Shown here one piece after another: positions 35,773-44,924 of a stretch of DNA of 62,318 bases (position 1 is the first letter of the stretch; each line of letters starts with the position of its first letter). Position numbers and translations under genes: made by a program. The notes beneath the pieces were generated by a model, which ran no database searches, was not told where the DNA came from, and saw only the letters and a list, made by a program, of their open reading frames with translations. Source of the stretch: Planctomycetota bacterium (GTDB taxonomy: Bacteria; Planctomycetota; Planctomycetia; Pirellulales; UBA1268); NCBI GenBank assembly GCA_014238855.1, contig JABAAH010000004.1:1-62318 (forward strand), in the 5' to 3' direction.

Positions 35773-38700
35773 TTGCCGGGTAGTACAGTCATCGTCTGGC
35801 TTTTGGTTTTCTTAAGTACATGTTTGAGCGGAGCACGTGCGCAGCTACCTGCGCCTCATAACCCCAATGGTGTACTCGCTAGTTTGCCGGCACGTGGATT
35901 AGCAGCGGCTATCGCAGAGGCTGGTCAGATTGAAGTGCCTGCAGCAAATCCTCAGGAACTCCTGAGCATTACTGCTACCCAGGCGTCACAATGGACTGAG
36001 GGCTCTTATGAGGTGTGGCATCTCACGGGAGGAGTTCAATTTCATCAAGGTCTTACGGCAGTCGATTCTCACGAGGCTGTTGTCTGGATCGAACAGCAGT
36101 CTGAAGGCGAGGAAACAAGAGAAGGTTTAGAGGTTCCGAAAGTTCGAACGGTTCTTGTTCGAATGGCCGGAGAGGTAGAAGTACGAAGAAGTGTTTCTTC
36201 TGCAGTTGATAGTGGACAGGCCGCTACGATTCGTAGTGATCGCTGGTCTGGCCGCTTTGGGATTATTCGTGATCCGAAACTCGACTTTAAAAGTATAGTG
36301 CTCTCAGGAAGTAAGCCAGCTGTCTATGAAGCGCCTGCAAACATCACACCAATGCCATCACCAGAAATCGAACTTGTTTCTGGTGAGGAATTAATTAACG
36401 AAGTTGAGCCGGCACAATTTGCTGAGTTTGGTGATGCCAATGGCGGCGTTATCATTCCGTCAAAGCAAACGATAACAGTAGGCCGTCGGCTACGAGCGTT
36501 TCCTCGATCAAGCATGCCACTTGCAGTCCAGTGGTTTCCAAGTCCGTCAGGGCCAGAGTGGGTCGCTGTAATCACATCAGGAATCAATCTGGTTATTGAT
36601 GGAGTGGATCCTGCAGGACCACTTGATATTTCTGCTGATCGTATGGTTATTTGGACTCGTGGCCAGGAACAGCCAGATCTGGGAGGCGATGCAGCCCAAG
36701 CAGCGGATGCACCTCTTGAAATTTATATGGAGGGAAATGTTGTTTTTCGGCAAGGGCAGCGCGTGATTGAGGCCGTCAGTATGTTTTATGACGTGCCGCG
36801 ATCAAGCGGTGTCATTACAGGTGCTTCTGTTCTCACTCCAGTTGATAGTTATGCGGGCTTAATACGTTTGCGGGCAGATGTGCTTCGGCAAGTTGATCGT
36901 AGCCGTTTTGTTGCACAGCGGAGTGGCCTGACAACAAGTCGTATGGGAACACCAACATGGGAGTTTCGCTCCCGCGAGTTAACGTTGACAGATGAGCAGG
37001 TGCCGCTCCCTGGACCATTCGGCATGCCAATGATTGATCCACTTACGGGTGAGCCAGCTATTGAGCATCAGCAACAAATAACGAGTCGTGGAAATACCGT
37101 GACGCTTGGTGGTGTCCCAATTTTATGGTGGCCAGTTCTTGCCACCAATGCAACAAAGCCAACGTTTTATATAAATGACTTGAAAATCAAGAATGATCAG
37201 ATTCTTGGTACGCAGGTCTTAACAAGTTGGGACGCATTTCAGGTTCTCGGCTGGCAAGATGCACCGTCTGGTGTCGACTGGGATTTTAATATCGATTACC
37301 TCAGCTTGAGAGGGCCAGGGTTTGGTACATCTTTGCTTTATAACCGACCTCAGTTTCTAGGGCTCGGCACGCCCGCAAATGGAATCGCTGATGCATGGTT
37401 CGTTGTTGATCGCGGAATAGATAACCTCGGCCTTGAGAGGCGAGACTTTACATATCCGGGTTATCAGGGTGCTTTCCGAGGTCGATCATTCTGGAGACAT
37501 CGTCAAGATCTTGTTGCAGGATGGCAGGCACGAGGAGCAGCTGGTTGGATCAGTGACTTTAATTTCCTTGAAGAGTACTACGAATCTGAGTGGGAAGAAG
37601 GGTATGAGCAACGTACATGGCTCGATTTACGGAGACCGACAGATAATCGTCAGTGGCGTTTCTTAACGAGTTTACGGGTAGATCCATTCTTAACGCAGAG
37701 TGAGTGGTGGCCACGGCTTGATCATCACTGGATTGCGCAGCCCCTCTTGCGCGATGCGCTTTCCTGGTATGAACATTCAAGTGTTTCATATGTGCGTCAA
37801 GCGTTACCGGCGGCTCCAACGGGTAGCCGTGTCCGCGGAGGACCTAATCCGGGCCAAGGATATTCTTTGTGGACACTTCTTCCATATGAGAACAACGTTA
37901 TTGGTGAGCGACTTGTGACGCGACAGGAAATCGATTTGCCGTTTCAGGCAGGCCCGGTCAAGCTTGTCCCTTATGCGCTTGGTGAACTCGGACACTGGGG
38001 TCAAGATGTGGGTGATCCTTTCACAGGGGCAGCACCTAGCAGTATTGATCGTGCATATGGTCAAGTTGGAATTCGTTCAAGCTTACCGATGTGGACTTCT
38101 GACAATTCCATCGAGAGTAGGCTCTGGAATCTCCATGGTCTGGCTCATAAAGTAATCTTTGAAGCCGAGTTCTCGTATGCTGATGCGACGAAAGACGTTA
38201 ATCAATTTCCACTCTATGATCAGCTAGATGACGACACAATTAATCAGTACCGACGAAATATTGCCTTTTTTGATTTTCAAAACACACCACCAACATTGGC
38301 ATCACCGGCCCCATACTATGCCAACTCACCATTTGATTTCGTAGGTGCAGGAAGAGGTCCTAATAATGGCCGATACGATCCGCGATCATATGCAATTCGT
38401 CGTGGAATTGGTGGTTGGGTGACTGGGCCAAGTGAGGTGGTGAATGACCTGACAGCCTTCCGTGTCGGTGCTCGACAGCGTTGGCAGACAAAGCGAGGGC
38501 CATACGGCGACCGCCGGATTGTTGACTGGGTTGTCTTTGATATTGATGGTGAATTCTTTCCAACAACGAGCCAGAATTTTGGCCAGGTCCTTGGACTCTG
38601 GCAGTACGATTTTCGCTGGCATGTTGGTGACCGTACAACCATTCTCTCGACTGCCGATGTTGATTTTTTCACTGGCGGTCAACAACTCTATACCGTCGGT

Positions 38701-39093
38701 GCTCTGTTGAATCGGTCAGCTCGGGGAAGCGTGTATATGGGATACCAATCATTTGGTGGTCCTATCACCGCAAGTGTCCTGACTGGTTCGTATACATATC
38801 GAATGAGCCCAAAGTGGGCAAGTTCCTTTGGGTCGTCGGTTGACCTTACGGGCGCAAATATTGGACAACGCTTTCAACTTGTCAGGATAGGTGAATCCTT
38901 CCTGATGAGCTTTGGATTTAATGTTGACTATAGCCGTAATAATGTTGGCGTGACATTTGCCATTGAGCCAAGATTTTTGTCTGGCACTCAGTTTGCCGGC
39001 GGTGCGGGGCTCTCTGATTCGGCCGCTGGAACATCTGCATTCGGTGGCTCACCGAATGGGGCACCAATTGCGGGAGCCTACGGGCTCGAGTGA
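35773..39093 (+). CDS. LptD/OstA-like outer-membrane LPS assembly protein
   Basis: Probably inserts LPS into the outer leaflet of the outer membrane. From TTG 35773 it has 1106 residues: a signal peptide (VIVWLLVFLS, cleavage after ARA), an OstA-type beta-taco region with DISADRMVIW, EIYMEGNVVFRQG and SMFYDVPRSSGVI (about 290-375), the LptD-like transition NTVTLGGVPILWWPVLA, then a long C-terminal half rich in aromatic alternating strands, as in an outer-membrane barrel. GGAAG at 35763-35767 fits the TTG start; the frame is open back to 35554, so an earlier TTG/GTG is possible. It is larger than proteobacterial LptD, and the characteristic cysteines were not seen. The end overlaps the convergent permease gene by 16 bases. 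Confidence 0.8.
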   Translation: MPGSTVIVWLLVFLSTCLSGARAQLPAPHNPNGVLASLPARGLAAAIAEAGQIEVPAANPQELLSITATQASQWTEGSYEVWHLTGGVQFHQGLTAVDSHEAVVWIEQQSEGEETREGLEVPKVRTVLVRMAGEVEVRRSVSSAVDSGQAATIRSDRWSGRFGIIRDPKLDFKSIVLSGSKPAVYEAPANITPMPSPEIELVSGEELINEVEPAQFAEFGDANGGVIIPSKQTITVGRRLRAFPRSSMPLAVQWFPSPSGPEWVAVITSGINLVIDGVDPAGPLDISADRMVIWTRGQEQPDLGGDAAQAADAPLEIYMEGNVVFRQGQRVIEAVSMFYDVPRSSGVITGASVLTPVDSYAGLIRLRADVLRQVDRSRFVAQRSGLTTSRMGTPTWEFRSRELTLTDEQVPLPGPFGMPMIDPLTGEPAIEHQQQITSRGNTVTLGGVPILWWPVLATNATKPTFYINDLKIKNDQILGTQVLTSWDAFQVLGWQDAPSGVDWDFNIDYLSLRGPGFGTSLLYNRPQFLGLGTPANGIADAWFVVDRGIDNLGLERRDFTYPGYQGAFRGRSFWRHRQDLVAGWQARGAAGWISDFNFLEEYYESEWEEGYEQRTWLDLRRPTDNRQWRFLTSLRVDPFLTQSEWWPRLDHHWIAQPLLRDALSWYEHSSVSYVRQALPAAPTGSRVRGGPNPGQGYSLWTLLPYENNVIGERLVTRQEIDLPFQAGPVKLVPYALGELGHWGQDVGDPFTGAAPSSIDRAYGQVGIRSSLPMWTSDNSIESRLWNLHGLAHKVIFEAEFSYADATKDVNQFPLYDQLDDDTINQYRRNIAFFDFQNTPPTLASPAPYYANSPFDFVGAGRGPNNGRYDPRSYAIRRGIGGWVTGPSEVVNDLTAFRVGARQRWQTKRGPYGDRRIVDWVVFDIDGEFFPTTSQNFGQVLGLWQYDFRWHVGDRTTILSTADVDFFTGGQQLYTVGALLNRSARGSVYMGYQSFGGPITASVLTGSYTYRMSPKWASSFGSSVDLTGANIGQRFQLVRIGESFLMSFGFNVDYSRNNVGVTFAIEPRFLSGTQFAGGAGLSDSAAGTSAFGGSPNGAPIAGAYGLE

Positions 39094-40679
39094 CGTTGTT
39101 GTTTGTTGTGCCACAGACCCCAGCAAAAAAATATAATTGCCAAAAGAATGTATGCAATTGTCAGTTCGAAAGGACTGCGGCCACGTGACTCAATAGGTAG
39201 GTTGCCGATGGCCCATGGAAAAAACATCCGTCCATCCTGAAAAGGAGAATGGATGATACCGAAGAGAGTGAATGTTGCTGCAGCGATGCACCAACCGGAT
39301 GCTTTGATAAGTTTGTGGTCAATGAGCGCTGCGGTCATGCCCGCCCATAAAAGACTCGTAATAATAAATCCTGATGCAAGAATTCTGAGGCCGTATAGTT
39401 CACTTGCCAATTGAATTCCAGGAGTAGCACCTGCTGCGAGGAGTTTATCGGTTTGAATCACAACAAGAGCGGCAAGTGCTGGTATGCATGCGATAGCAAC
39501 TGCCGGATAGTGATGTTTTGGAGTAGCTCCGAAACTTTGAGCAGAAATCTCAAGTCCGATGAAAATTAAGATTGGAAGAATGGCTGCCGCTGGAATGAGT
39601 TCATAAAGCAACGCAAATGAACCTGTGAGGCCAGTAAGACCAATGAAAATTGCAGTTGCCAGCGTGTAGGCTGCGCGACCTCCCATTGCTTTATACGCGG
39701 GGTGACCAATGTACGGTGTCGATTGAATGACACCCCCGCACATCCCTGCAATCAGTGTCGCAAGTCCTTCAATTGCAATAACACCACGGGTGTCATATTC
39801 ATCACCTGCCGCCGCTGCACTTTCCGTACAGTCAATGCCACCAATAACTGTGCCGAGAGCAAAAGGAATGACAATAGGTAAATATTTTAAAGTGAGTGGC
39901 CACGCTGATACCCAACGGAACTGAAAGACATCGAACCAGCCAGTGGGCCAAAGTGCGGAGAGCGGATCAAAACTCGTATGAGTCTCACGGGATGGTAGCC
40001 AGCCTAGTGAATATCCTATGGCGGCAATCGCTCCACCAACGAGAAGAGCAGCAAGAGCACCTGGGATACGGTAAGGCAAGGAAATCTTAGCTGTGAGGCT
40101 TGCTAATATGATACCTAGCGAGACAAGGCCAATGACTGGTTGTGAAAGCAACTCAACAAAAGGTAGGAAGCTAATGAGTGCAAGCGCGATGGCAGCAAGG
40201 CTACCAAGCAAGGCAGCGCGGGGGATACGGCGACGTATTCTTGACGCAACAGGTGCGCAGCAAAGTTTGAAGATGCCACTTGCCACGATACAGCACATGC
40301 CAATATGCCACGCCTGACGTGCTGCGTCTGAGTCAGAGAGGCCATTACCACTTGCTTCTAGATAGGCTGGACCAATTACAAAAAAGATCATTCCGAAAGT
40401 GCTTGGAGTATCAAGTCCCAAGGGCATCGCTGTGACATCAGTACTACAGGTCTGCTTTGCGATGCGTAGGGCCATCCAAGTGAAGAGTAGATCCCCTACG
40501 ATGACGCCGAGAGCCGTTCCCGGAACAAAATGTGATAAGGCGAATTCCAGCGGGTAATTGAAGACGGCTACCAGCAGTGACACTGCAAGGGTCAAATCCG
40601 CTAAATTGTCAAGCGATAGGCCAAAAAAAGCATTTATGTCACCACGTGCCGCCCAGCGATATTGAGATGGTGGCGACAT
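39078..40679 (-). CDS. NCS2-like permease (xanthine/uracil/AzgA-type) of unknown substrate
   Basis: A 533-residue protein with about 12-14 membrane segments. It begins MSPPSQYRWAARGDINAFFGL, typical of a permease branch resembling AzgA-type nucleobase and sulfate/solute carriers, and shows DVTAMPLGLDTPSTFG in an early segment and GVIQSTPYIGHPAYKAMGGR later. These blocks are as in NCS2 transporters, which bring in purines or pyrimidines with protons, but substrate cannot be assigned. The 3' end overlaps the LptD-like gene; the start is divergent from the sigma factor gene. Confidence 0.8.
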   Translation of the reverse strand: MSPPSQYRWAARGDINAFFGLSLDNLADLTLAVSLLVAVFNYPLEFALSHFVPGTALGVIVGDLLFTWMALRIAKQTCSTDVTAMPLGLDTPSTFGMIFFVIGPAYLEASGNGLSDSDAARQAWHIGMCCIVASGIFKLCCAPVASRIRRRIPRAALLGSLAAIALALISFLPFVELLSQPVIGLVSLGIILASLTAKISLPYRIPGALAALLVGGAIAAIGYSLGWLPSRETHTSFDPLSALWPTGWFDVFQFRWVSAWPLTLKYLPIVIPFALGTVIGGIDCTESAAAAGDEYDTRGVIAIEGLATLIAGMCGGVIQSTPYIGHPAYKAMGGRAAYTLATAIFIGLTGLTGSFALLYELIPAAAILPILIFIGLEISAQSFGATPKHHYPAVAIACIPALAALVVIQTDKLLAAGATPGIQLASELYGLRILASGFIITSLLWAGMTAALIDHKLIKASGWCIAAATFTLFGIIHSPFQDGRMFFPWAIGNLPIESRGRSPFELTIAYILLAIIFFCWGLWHNKQQRHSSP

Positions 40680-40914
40680 GGATGTTCCCGATATGTTGTT
40701 TTCTAGGGCTTTGGCGTGCGTCGAGACGTCTGTTTGACCTGATGGTCGCAGGCTGTAACGGTACGGACTATACTTTGTTTTTAAGGAAAAACGAGGTGCT
40801 GTGTTTTTCGCTCACCTTGGGTAAGGGTGGCGAAAAGGCAAGTTGCTTTCTGAGTGTAAAAGAAAAAGCTGTTTGGGATACCGAACCACAAGACGACCTT
40901 CTACGTAGTACATC

Positions 40915-41616
40915 ATGGACATTGATCAGCCTTCATCCGAGAGTCTCAATCCCATTGTTGGGGGGAGTTCTCTAAATGCCGGGCAGGCTGAGAATGCTTC
41001 GCATCGCCTGCGACCTCTTTCAGAAGAGCCGTCTGATGAACAACTTTTCCAAAATTTTTGTGACTCCGAAAATACAATCGCATACGAGACGTTGGTCGCT
41101 CGATATGAGAGAGAGTTATTTAGCTATTTGCGGCGTTATGTTGGAAATGCTGAAATGGCAGAAGATGTTTTTCAAGCAACATTTCTCCAAGTCTACGTTA
41201 AACGAGATCGGTTTGAGACAGGGAGGCGTTTTCGTCCGTGGCTTTACACGATTGCAACCAATCAGGCAATCGATGCACAGCGACGGAATAGGCGACATCG
41301 TATGGTGAGTTTGGATCAACGAGCAGGCAATGACGATGAGGGAGACCTTATGTCTGTTGTATCGTCTACTGGGCCAACGGCAGTTGAAAATCTAGAAGAT
41401 GAAGAGTCCAGAGAATGGGTGCGAGGAGCTGTAGACAGTTTGCCCGAGACACTGCGTGCAGCATTAATTTTAGTGTATCACCAAGGGTTGAAGTATAGGG
41501 AAGCAGCTGACGTTCTTGGGATTCCAGTGGGAACAGTCAAGAGTCGTTTGCATGCTGCGTTAGCAAAACTCAACAACGCGTGGACAAGCAGCGACCAGTC
41601 GGAGCTAAAGGCATGA
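40915..41616 (+). CDS. ECF-type RNA polymerase sigma factor
   Basis: A 233-residue sigma factor. Region 2 runs about residues 50-130 (ETLVARYERELFSYLRRYVG, AEDVFQATFLQVY, FRPWLYTIATNQAIDAQRR) and region 4 about 160-225 (LPETLRAALILVYHQGLKYREAADVLGI, VGTVKSRLHAALAKL). An acidic linker joins them. The following gene at 41696 encodes a membrane protein with an anti-sigma-like cytoplasmic part, the standard partner arrangement. The regulon is unknown; no promoter with an obvious ECF -35 GGAAC element was found. Confidence 0.93.
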   Translation: MDIDQPSSESLNPIVGGSSLNAGQAENASHRLRPLSEEPSDEQLFQNFCDSENTIAYETLVARYERELFSYLRRYVGNAEMAEDVFQATFLQVYVKRDRFETGRRFRPWLYTIATNQAIDAQRRNRRHRMVSLDQRAGNDDEGDLMSVVSSTGPTAVENLEDEESREWVRGAVDSLPETLRAALILVYHQGLKYREAADVLGIPVGTVKSRLHAALAKLNNAWTSSDQSELKA

Positions 41617-41695
41617 CGGAACACATTGCCAGTTATCACCAAGTCAAGCATGTAGAAAAACCAGATTGCTTGTCGTCAAAGGAGGGAAGGGTGGT

Positions 41696-42670
41696 ATGCG
41701 CCAAGATTTAGTCGGATACTTATTCGATAGTTTAGATGAAAAAGAGCGTGCAGAAATTGATCTTGCTCGTCAAAGCCCGGCTACGTCAGGTGAAATTGAA
41801 AAAGAGCTTGCAGTTCTTGAACGTGCTATTCAGCCATTGAAATGTGATGATGAATTCATCGATCCACCAACCGGTTTGGCAGCAAGAACGATTGCAGCAG
41901 TAAAGCAATCGGCCTCAACTTCAGCAACTAAGAGGCCAACTCTTTCTCCAGCATCAGATTCCGGTCAAATAATTCAACCACGGGTGTGGCTCGATCGTAC
42001 GATTCTTGCAGCTGCGTCGATTGCAGCGATAGTACTTCTGGCTCCGCTGTTGTTTGAAGCCATGGAAGACGCAAGAGCTACAAGGGCTCAGCAAAATCTG
42101 CAGAAGGTAGCAGTAGCCCTTCAGGGATACGCTGACGTCCATGGTATGTATCCAACTCCACCTGACGCCGGTCCGCTGTCACGCGCAGGCCTATACGCTC
42201 CAACACTTGTGTCAGAGCATAGGATTCGACCAGACGATGGTTTGCTCGTGTATCCAGGTTCAGCACTTAACGAGAAAAAATTTCGGGTGCCGTCAAGAGA
42301 GGAACTTGAGGCAGCAGTTGGTACAGAGGAATTTGAAAAACTTATTGGGATTATGGGAGGTGATTACGGGTATACGCTTGGCTATCGTGATGAGTCTGGT
42401 CATTTGAAACCCAATCGAAATCAGCATCGGAGCCATCATCCAATAATGGCAGATGCTCCAGACGCAAGCGGTGAGCAAAGCAGTAATCATCCTGGCGGAG
42501 CGCATCATATAGTATACGAAGATGGCCGCGTAGAACGAATCTGGGTTACGAGTTCGACACTCGATCAATTGCACAAAAACGACCATCTCTATTTGAACAA
42601 TGATGGAAAAATTGCAGCTGGAAAAGACGTAGAAGATGCAGTTATTGGTGATTCACATCATCAGCCTTAA
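41696..42670 (+). CDS. Predicted anti-sigma factor fused to a pseudopilin/DUF1559-like extracytoplasmic module
   Basis: A 324-residue protein. ATG 41696 is chosen because AAAGGAGG lies at 41678-41685. Residues 1-70 are a short helical cytoplasmic domain (MRQDLVGYLFDSLDEKERAEI) as in anti-sigma factors, but without a zinc-finger Cys/His set. A membrane helix covers about 101-121. It continues into a helix (EDARATRAQQNLQKVAVALQG, then YADVHGMYP) that matches the N-terminal helix of planctomycete DUF1559 pseudopilins, and the C-terminal part has HPGG...DG (265-277), like the prepilin-associated H-x9-DG motif but with ten intervening residues. It follows the sigma gene by 79 bases, so it likely controls it. 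Confidence 0.75.
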   Translation: MRQDLVGYLFDSLDEKERAEIDLARQSPATSGEIEKELAVLERAIQPLKCDDEFIDPPTGLAARTIAAVKQSASTSATKRPTLSPASDSGQIIQPRVWLDRTILAAASIAAIVLLAPLLFEAMEDARATRAQQNLQKVAVALQGYADVHGMYPTPPDAGPLSRAGLYAPTLVSEHRIRPDDGLLVYPGSALNEKKFRVPSREELEAAVGTEEFEKLIGIMGGDYGYTLGYRDESGHLKPNRNQHRSHHPIMADAPDASGEQSSNHPGGAHHIVYEDGRVERIWVTSSTLDQLHKNDHLYLNNDGKIAAGKDVEDAVIGDSHHQP

Positions 42671-42744
42671 AGCCAGCCGAATCGTCTTTGTCGAGGCCTT
42701 GTAAAAATCTTTCCTGCACATCTAACTTGACTGGGTAGAACTCG

Positions 42745-44811
42745 TCATTTGCCAGTCAGGTCACGTGCTGCGGTGACAATGGCTTCAGTTGTGATGCCGA
42801 AGTGTTGGAATAATTGTTTCGCGGGACCTGAAGCCCCAAAGCTATTCATGCCAACAAATTTCCCGGTGCTACCGAGCCACTTTTCCCAACCGAATCCTGA
42901 GGCAGCTTCACATGCTACCCGTGCAGAGACTTTAGAGGGTAGAACGTGTTCCCGATACGCATTGTCTTGCTCGTCAAAGAGTTCCCAGCAGGGAAGACTT
43001 ACAACTCGAGTTTGTATGTCATGTGATTCGAGTATTTGAGCGGCATCAAGGCACAGTGGGATTTCACTACCTGTTCCGATGAGAATGCACGTAGGTTCCC
43101 CGCTACTTGCTTCCTTTAAGATGTAGCCTCCCTTGGCTACACCCTTTGCTCCACCAAGTTTGTTGCGGTCGAGTGTTGGTAGATTTTGTCGTGACAGTAC
43201 CATGGCAGCGGGCTGTTTAGGATTCTTAAGTGAACTTCTGTAGGCCTCTGCAACCTCGTTTGCATCAGCTGGACGAAAGACATTTAATCCAGGAACTGCC
43301 CGTGCGCTGGCAAGGTGCTCGATCGGTTGATGAGTTGGTCCGTCCTCGCCCAACCCGATTGAGTCGTGTGTGAGCACGTAGATGACCCCAAGTCCCCCTA
43401 GGGCAGACAGCCGGAGTGATGGTTTGAGGTAATCAAAGAATACGAAGAACGTTGCCGCGTAAGGTCTTAGGCCGCATAAAGCCATGCCGTTGCAGGCCGC
43501 AGCCATGGCATGTTCTCGGATGCCGAAGTGGAAGTTTCGCCCTTGAAGGTTTTGAGGCCCAAAGTCACCAGCATCAGGAATAAGAGTCATCGTCGATGGC
43601 GCAAGATCAGCTGAGCCCCCTAAAAACCATGGAATGGAACCACTGAGAGATTGAAGAACTTTTCCAGATGAAACACGACTTGCAAGACCCTTTATATCAG
43701 TTGGAAATTCAGGGATCGCATCCTCCCATCCGTCCGGTAGCCCTCCAGAGAGCATGCATTCGATCTCTTTTGCCACGCCTGGTTCAACAGAGGCTAATGA
43801 TTGATAGGCCTCTCTCCATGAAGCAATTGCCTTCTCTCCTCGTTTCCTGATGGAGTTCTGGAAATGCTCGGCAACTCCATCTGGTACGTGGAACGCTTCA
43901 TCTGACGGCCAACCATAGGCTTTTTTAGCACCTTGGATTTCTTCTTGACCGAGTGGAGCTCCGTGGGATGAATGAGATCCGGCCTTCGAGGGAGCACCAA
44001 AGCCAATAATACTTTTTACAACTATGAGAGTAGGTTTCTCATTTTCTTCTTTGAAAGACTGCAGCGCACAACTCATTGCAGATGCATCATTTGCGTCCTC
44101 GACGTATTCAATTCGCCATCCGAATCCCTCAAAACGACGTCCGACATCTTCACTGAACGCAAGATCGGTCTCACCTTCAATAGTTATTTTATTGTTATCG
44201 TAAATCCAACAGAGATTTGATAGCTCAAGATGGCCTGCAAGCGATGCAGCTTCACTGGCAACCCCCTCCATTAAATCACCATCGCTACATACTACATACG
44301 TGTCGAAGTCAAAAAGTGTTTTATTGGAGCGATTATATTTCGCACCAAGCCAACGAGAAGCAATAGCCATGCCTACCGAATTTGCACATCCTTGGCCAAG
44401 TGGTCCTGTTGTTGTTTCCACACCCACAGCGAGGTGGTGTTCTGGGTGTCCGGCACAAACACTATCAAGTTGGCGAAACTTTTTAATATCATCCAGGGTT
44501 ACTGCTGAAAGTTTGTTGGCTTCAGTATTTGGTCGTCCTTGCTTAATACCAGCAAGATGAATCAGACTGTAAAGCAGCATGGATGCATGACCGCATGAGA
44601 GAACGAATCGGTCGCGGTTCGGCCAACTCGGATCGGCTGGGTCATAACGCAGAAAATCTTTCCAGACCGTGTATGCCACTGGAGCCAGTGCCATTGGAGT
44701 ACCTGGGTGCCCGCTTTTTGCAGCCTCAACGGCATCCATCGACAATGTACGAATCGTGTCAATTGCAAGTTGATCAATGTCGGTGAGGGTTGGCGTATCT
44801 GAGCTAGGCAT
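42745..44811 (-). CDS. tkt: Transketolase
   Basis: Transfers two-carbon units between sugar phosphates in the non-oxidative pentose phosphate pathway, using thiamine diphosphate. ATG 44811 (MPSSDTPTLTDID) gives 688 residues, normal length; an in-frame start at 44874 would add 21 odd residues. Visible motifs are SGHPGTPMALAP, the ThDP-binding GDGDLMEGV with NNKITIEG, SSHGAPLG, and GIREHAMAAACNGMA in the pyrimidine-binding domain. It is the last gene of a minus-strand run. Confidence 0.96.
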   Translation of the reverse strand: MPSSDTPTLTDIDQLAIDTIRTLSMDAVEAAKSGHPGTPMALAPVAYTVWKDFLRYDPADPSWPNRDRFVLSCGHASMLLYSLIHLAGIKQGRPNTEANKLSAVTLDDIKKFRQLDSVCAGHPEHHLAVGVETTTGPLGQGCANSVGMAIASRWLGAKYNRSNKTLFDFDTYVVCSDGDLMEGVASEAASLAGHLELSNLCWIYDNNKITIEGETDLAFSEDVGRRFEGFGWRIEYVEDANDASAMSCALQSFKEENEKPTLIVVKSIIGFGAPSKAGSHSSHGAPLGQEEIQGAKKAYGWPSDEAFHVPDGVAEHFQNSIRKRGEKAIASWREAYQSLASVEPGVAKEIECMLSGGLPDGWEDAIPEFPTDIKGLASRVSSGKVLQSLSGSIPWFLGGSADLAPSTMTLIPDAGDFGPQNLQGRNFHFGIREHAMAAACNGMALCGLRPYAATFFVFFDYLKPSLRLSALGGLGVIYVLTHDSIGLGEDGPTHQPIEHLASARAVPGLNVFRPADANEVAEAYRSSLKNPKQPAAMVLSRQNLPTLDRNKLGGAKGVAKGGYILKEASSGEPTCILIGTGSEIPLCLDAAQILESHDIQTRVVSLPCWELFDEQDNAYREHVLPSKVSARVACEAASGFGWEKWLGSTGKFVGMNSFGASGPAKQLFQHFGITTEAIVTAARDLTGK

Positions 44812-44924
44812 GAGGAGACTTTCAAGCGTTAAGAGGTTAAGGGGCCATTGATTGCTGAAAACGTATGGAGGCATATGATAGCCCCCAATTCATGAACGAA
44901 CTCAAGTAATATAAGCGATAATGT

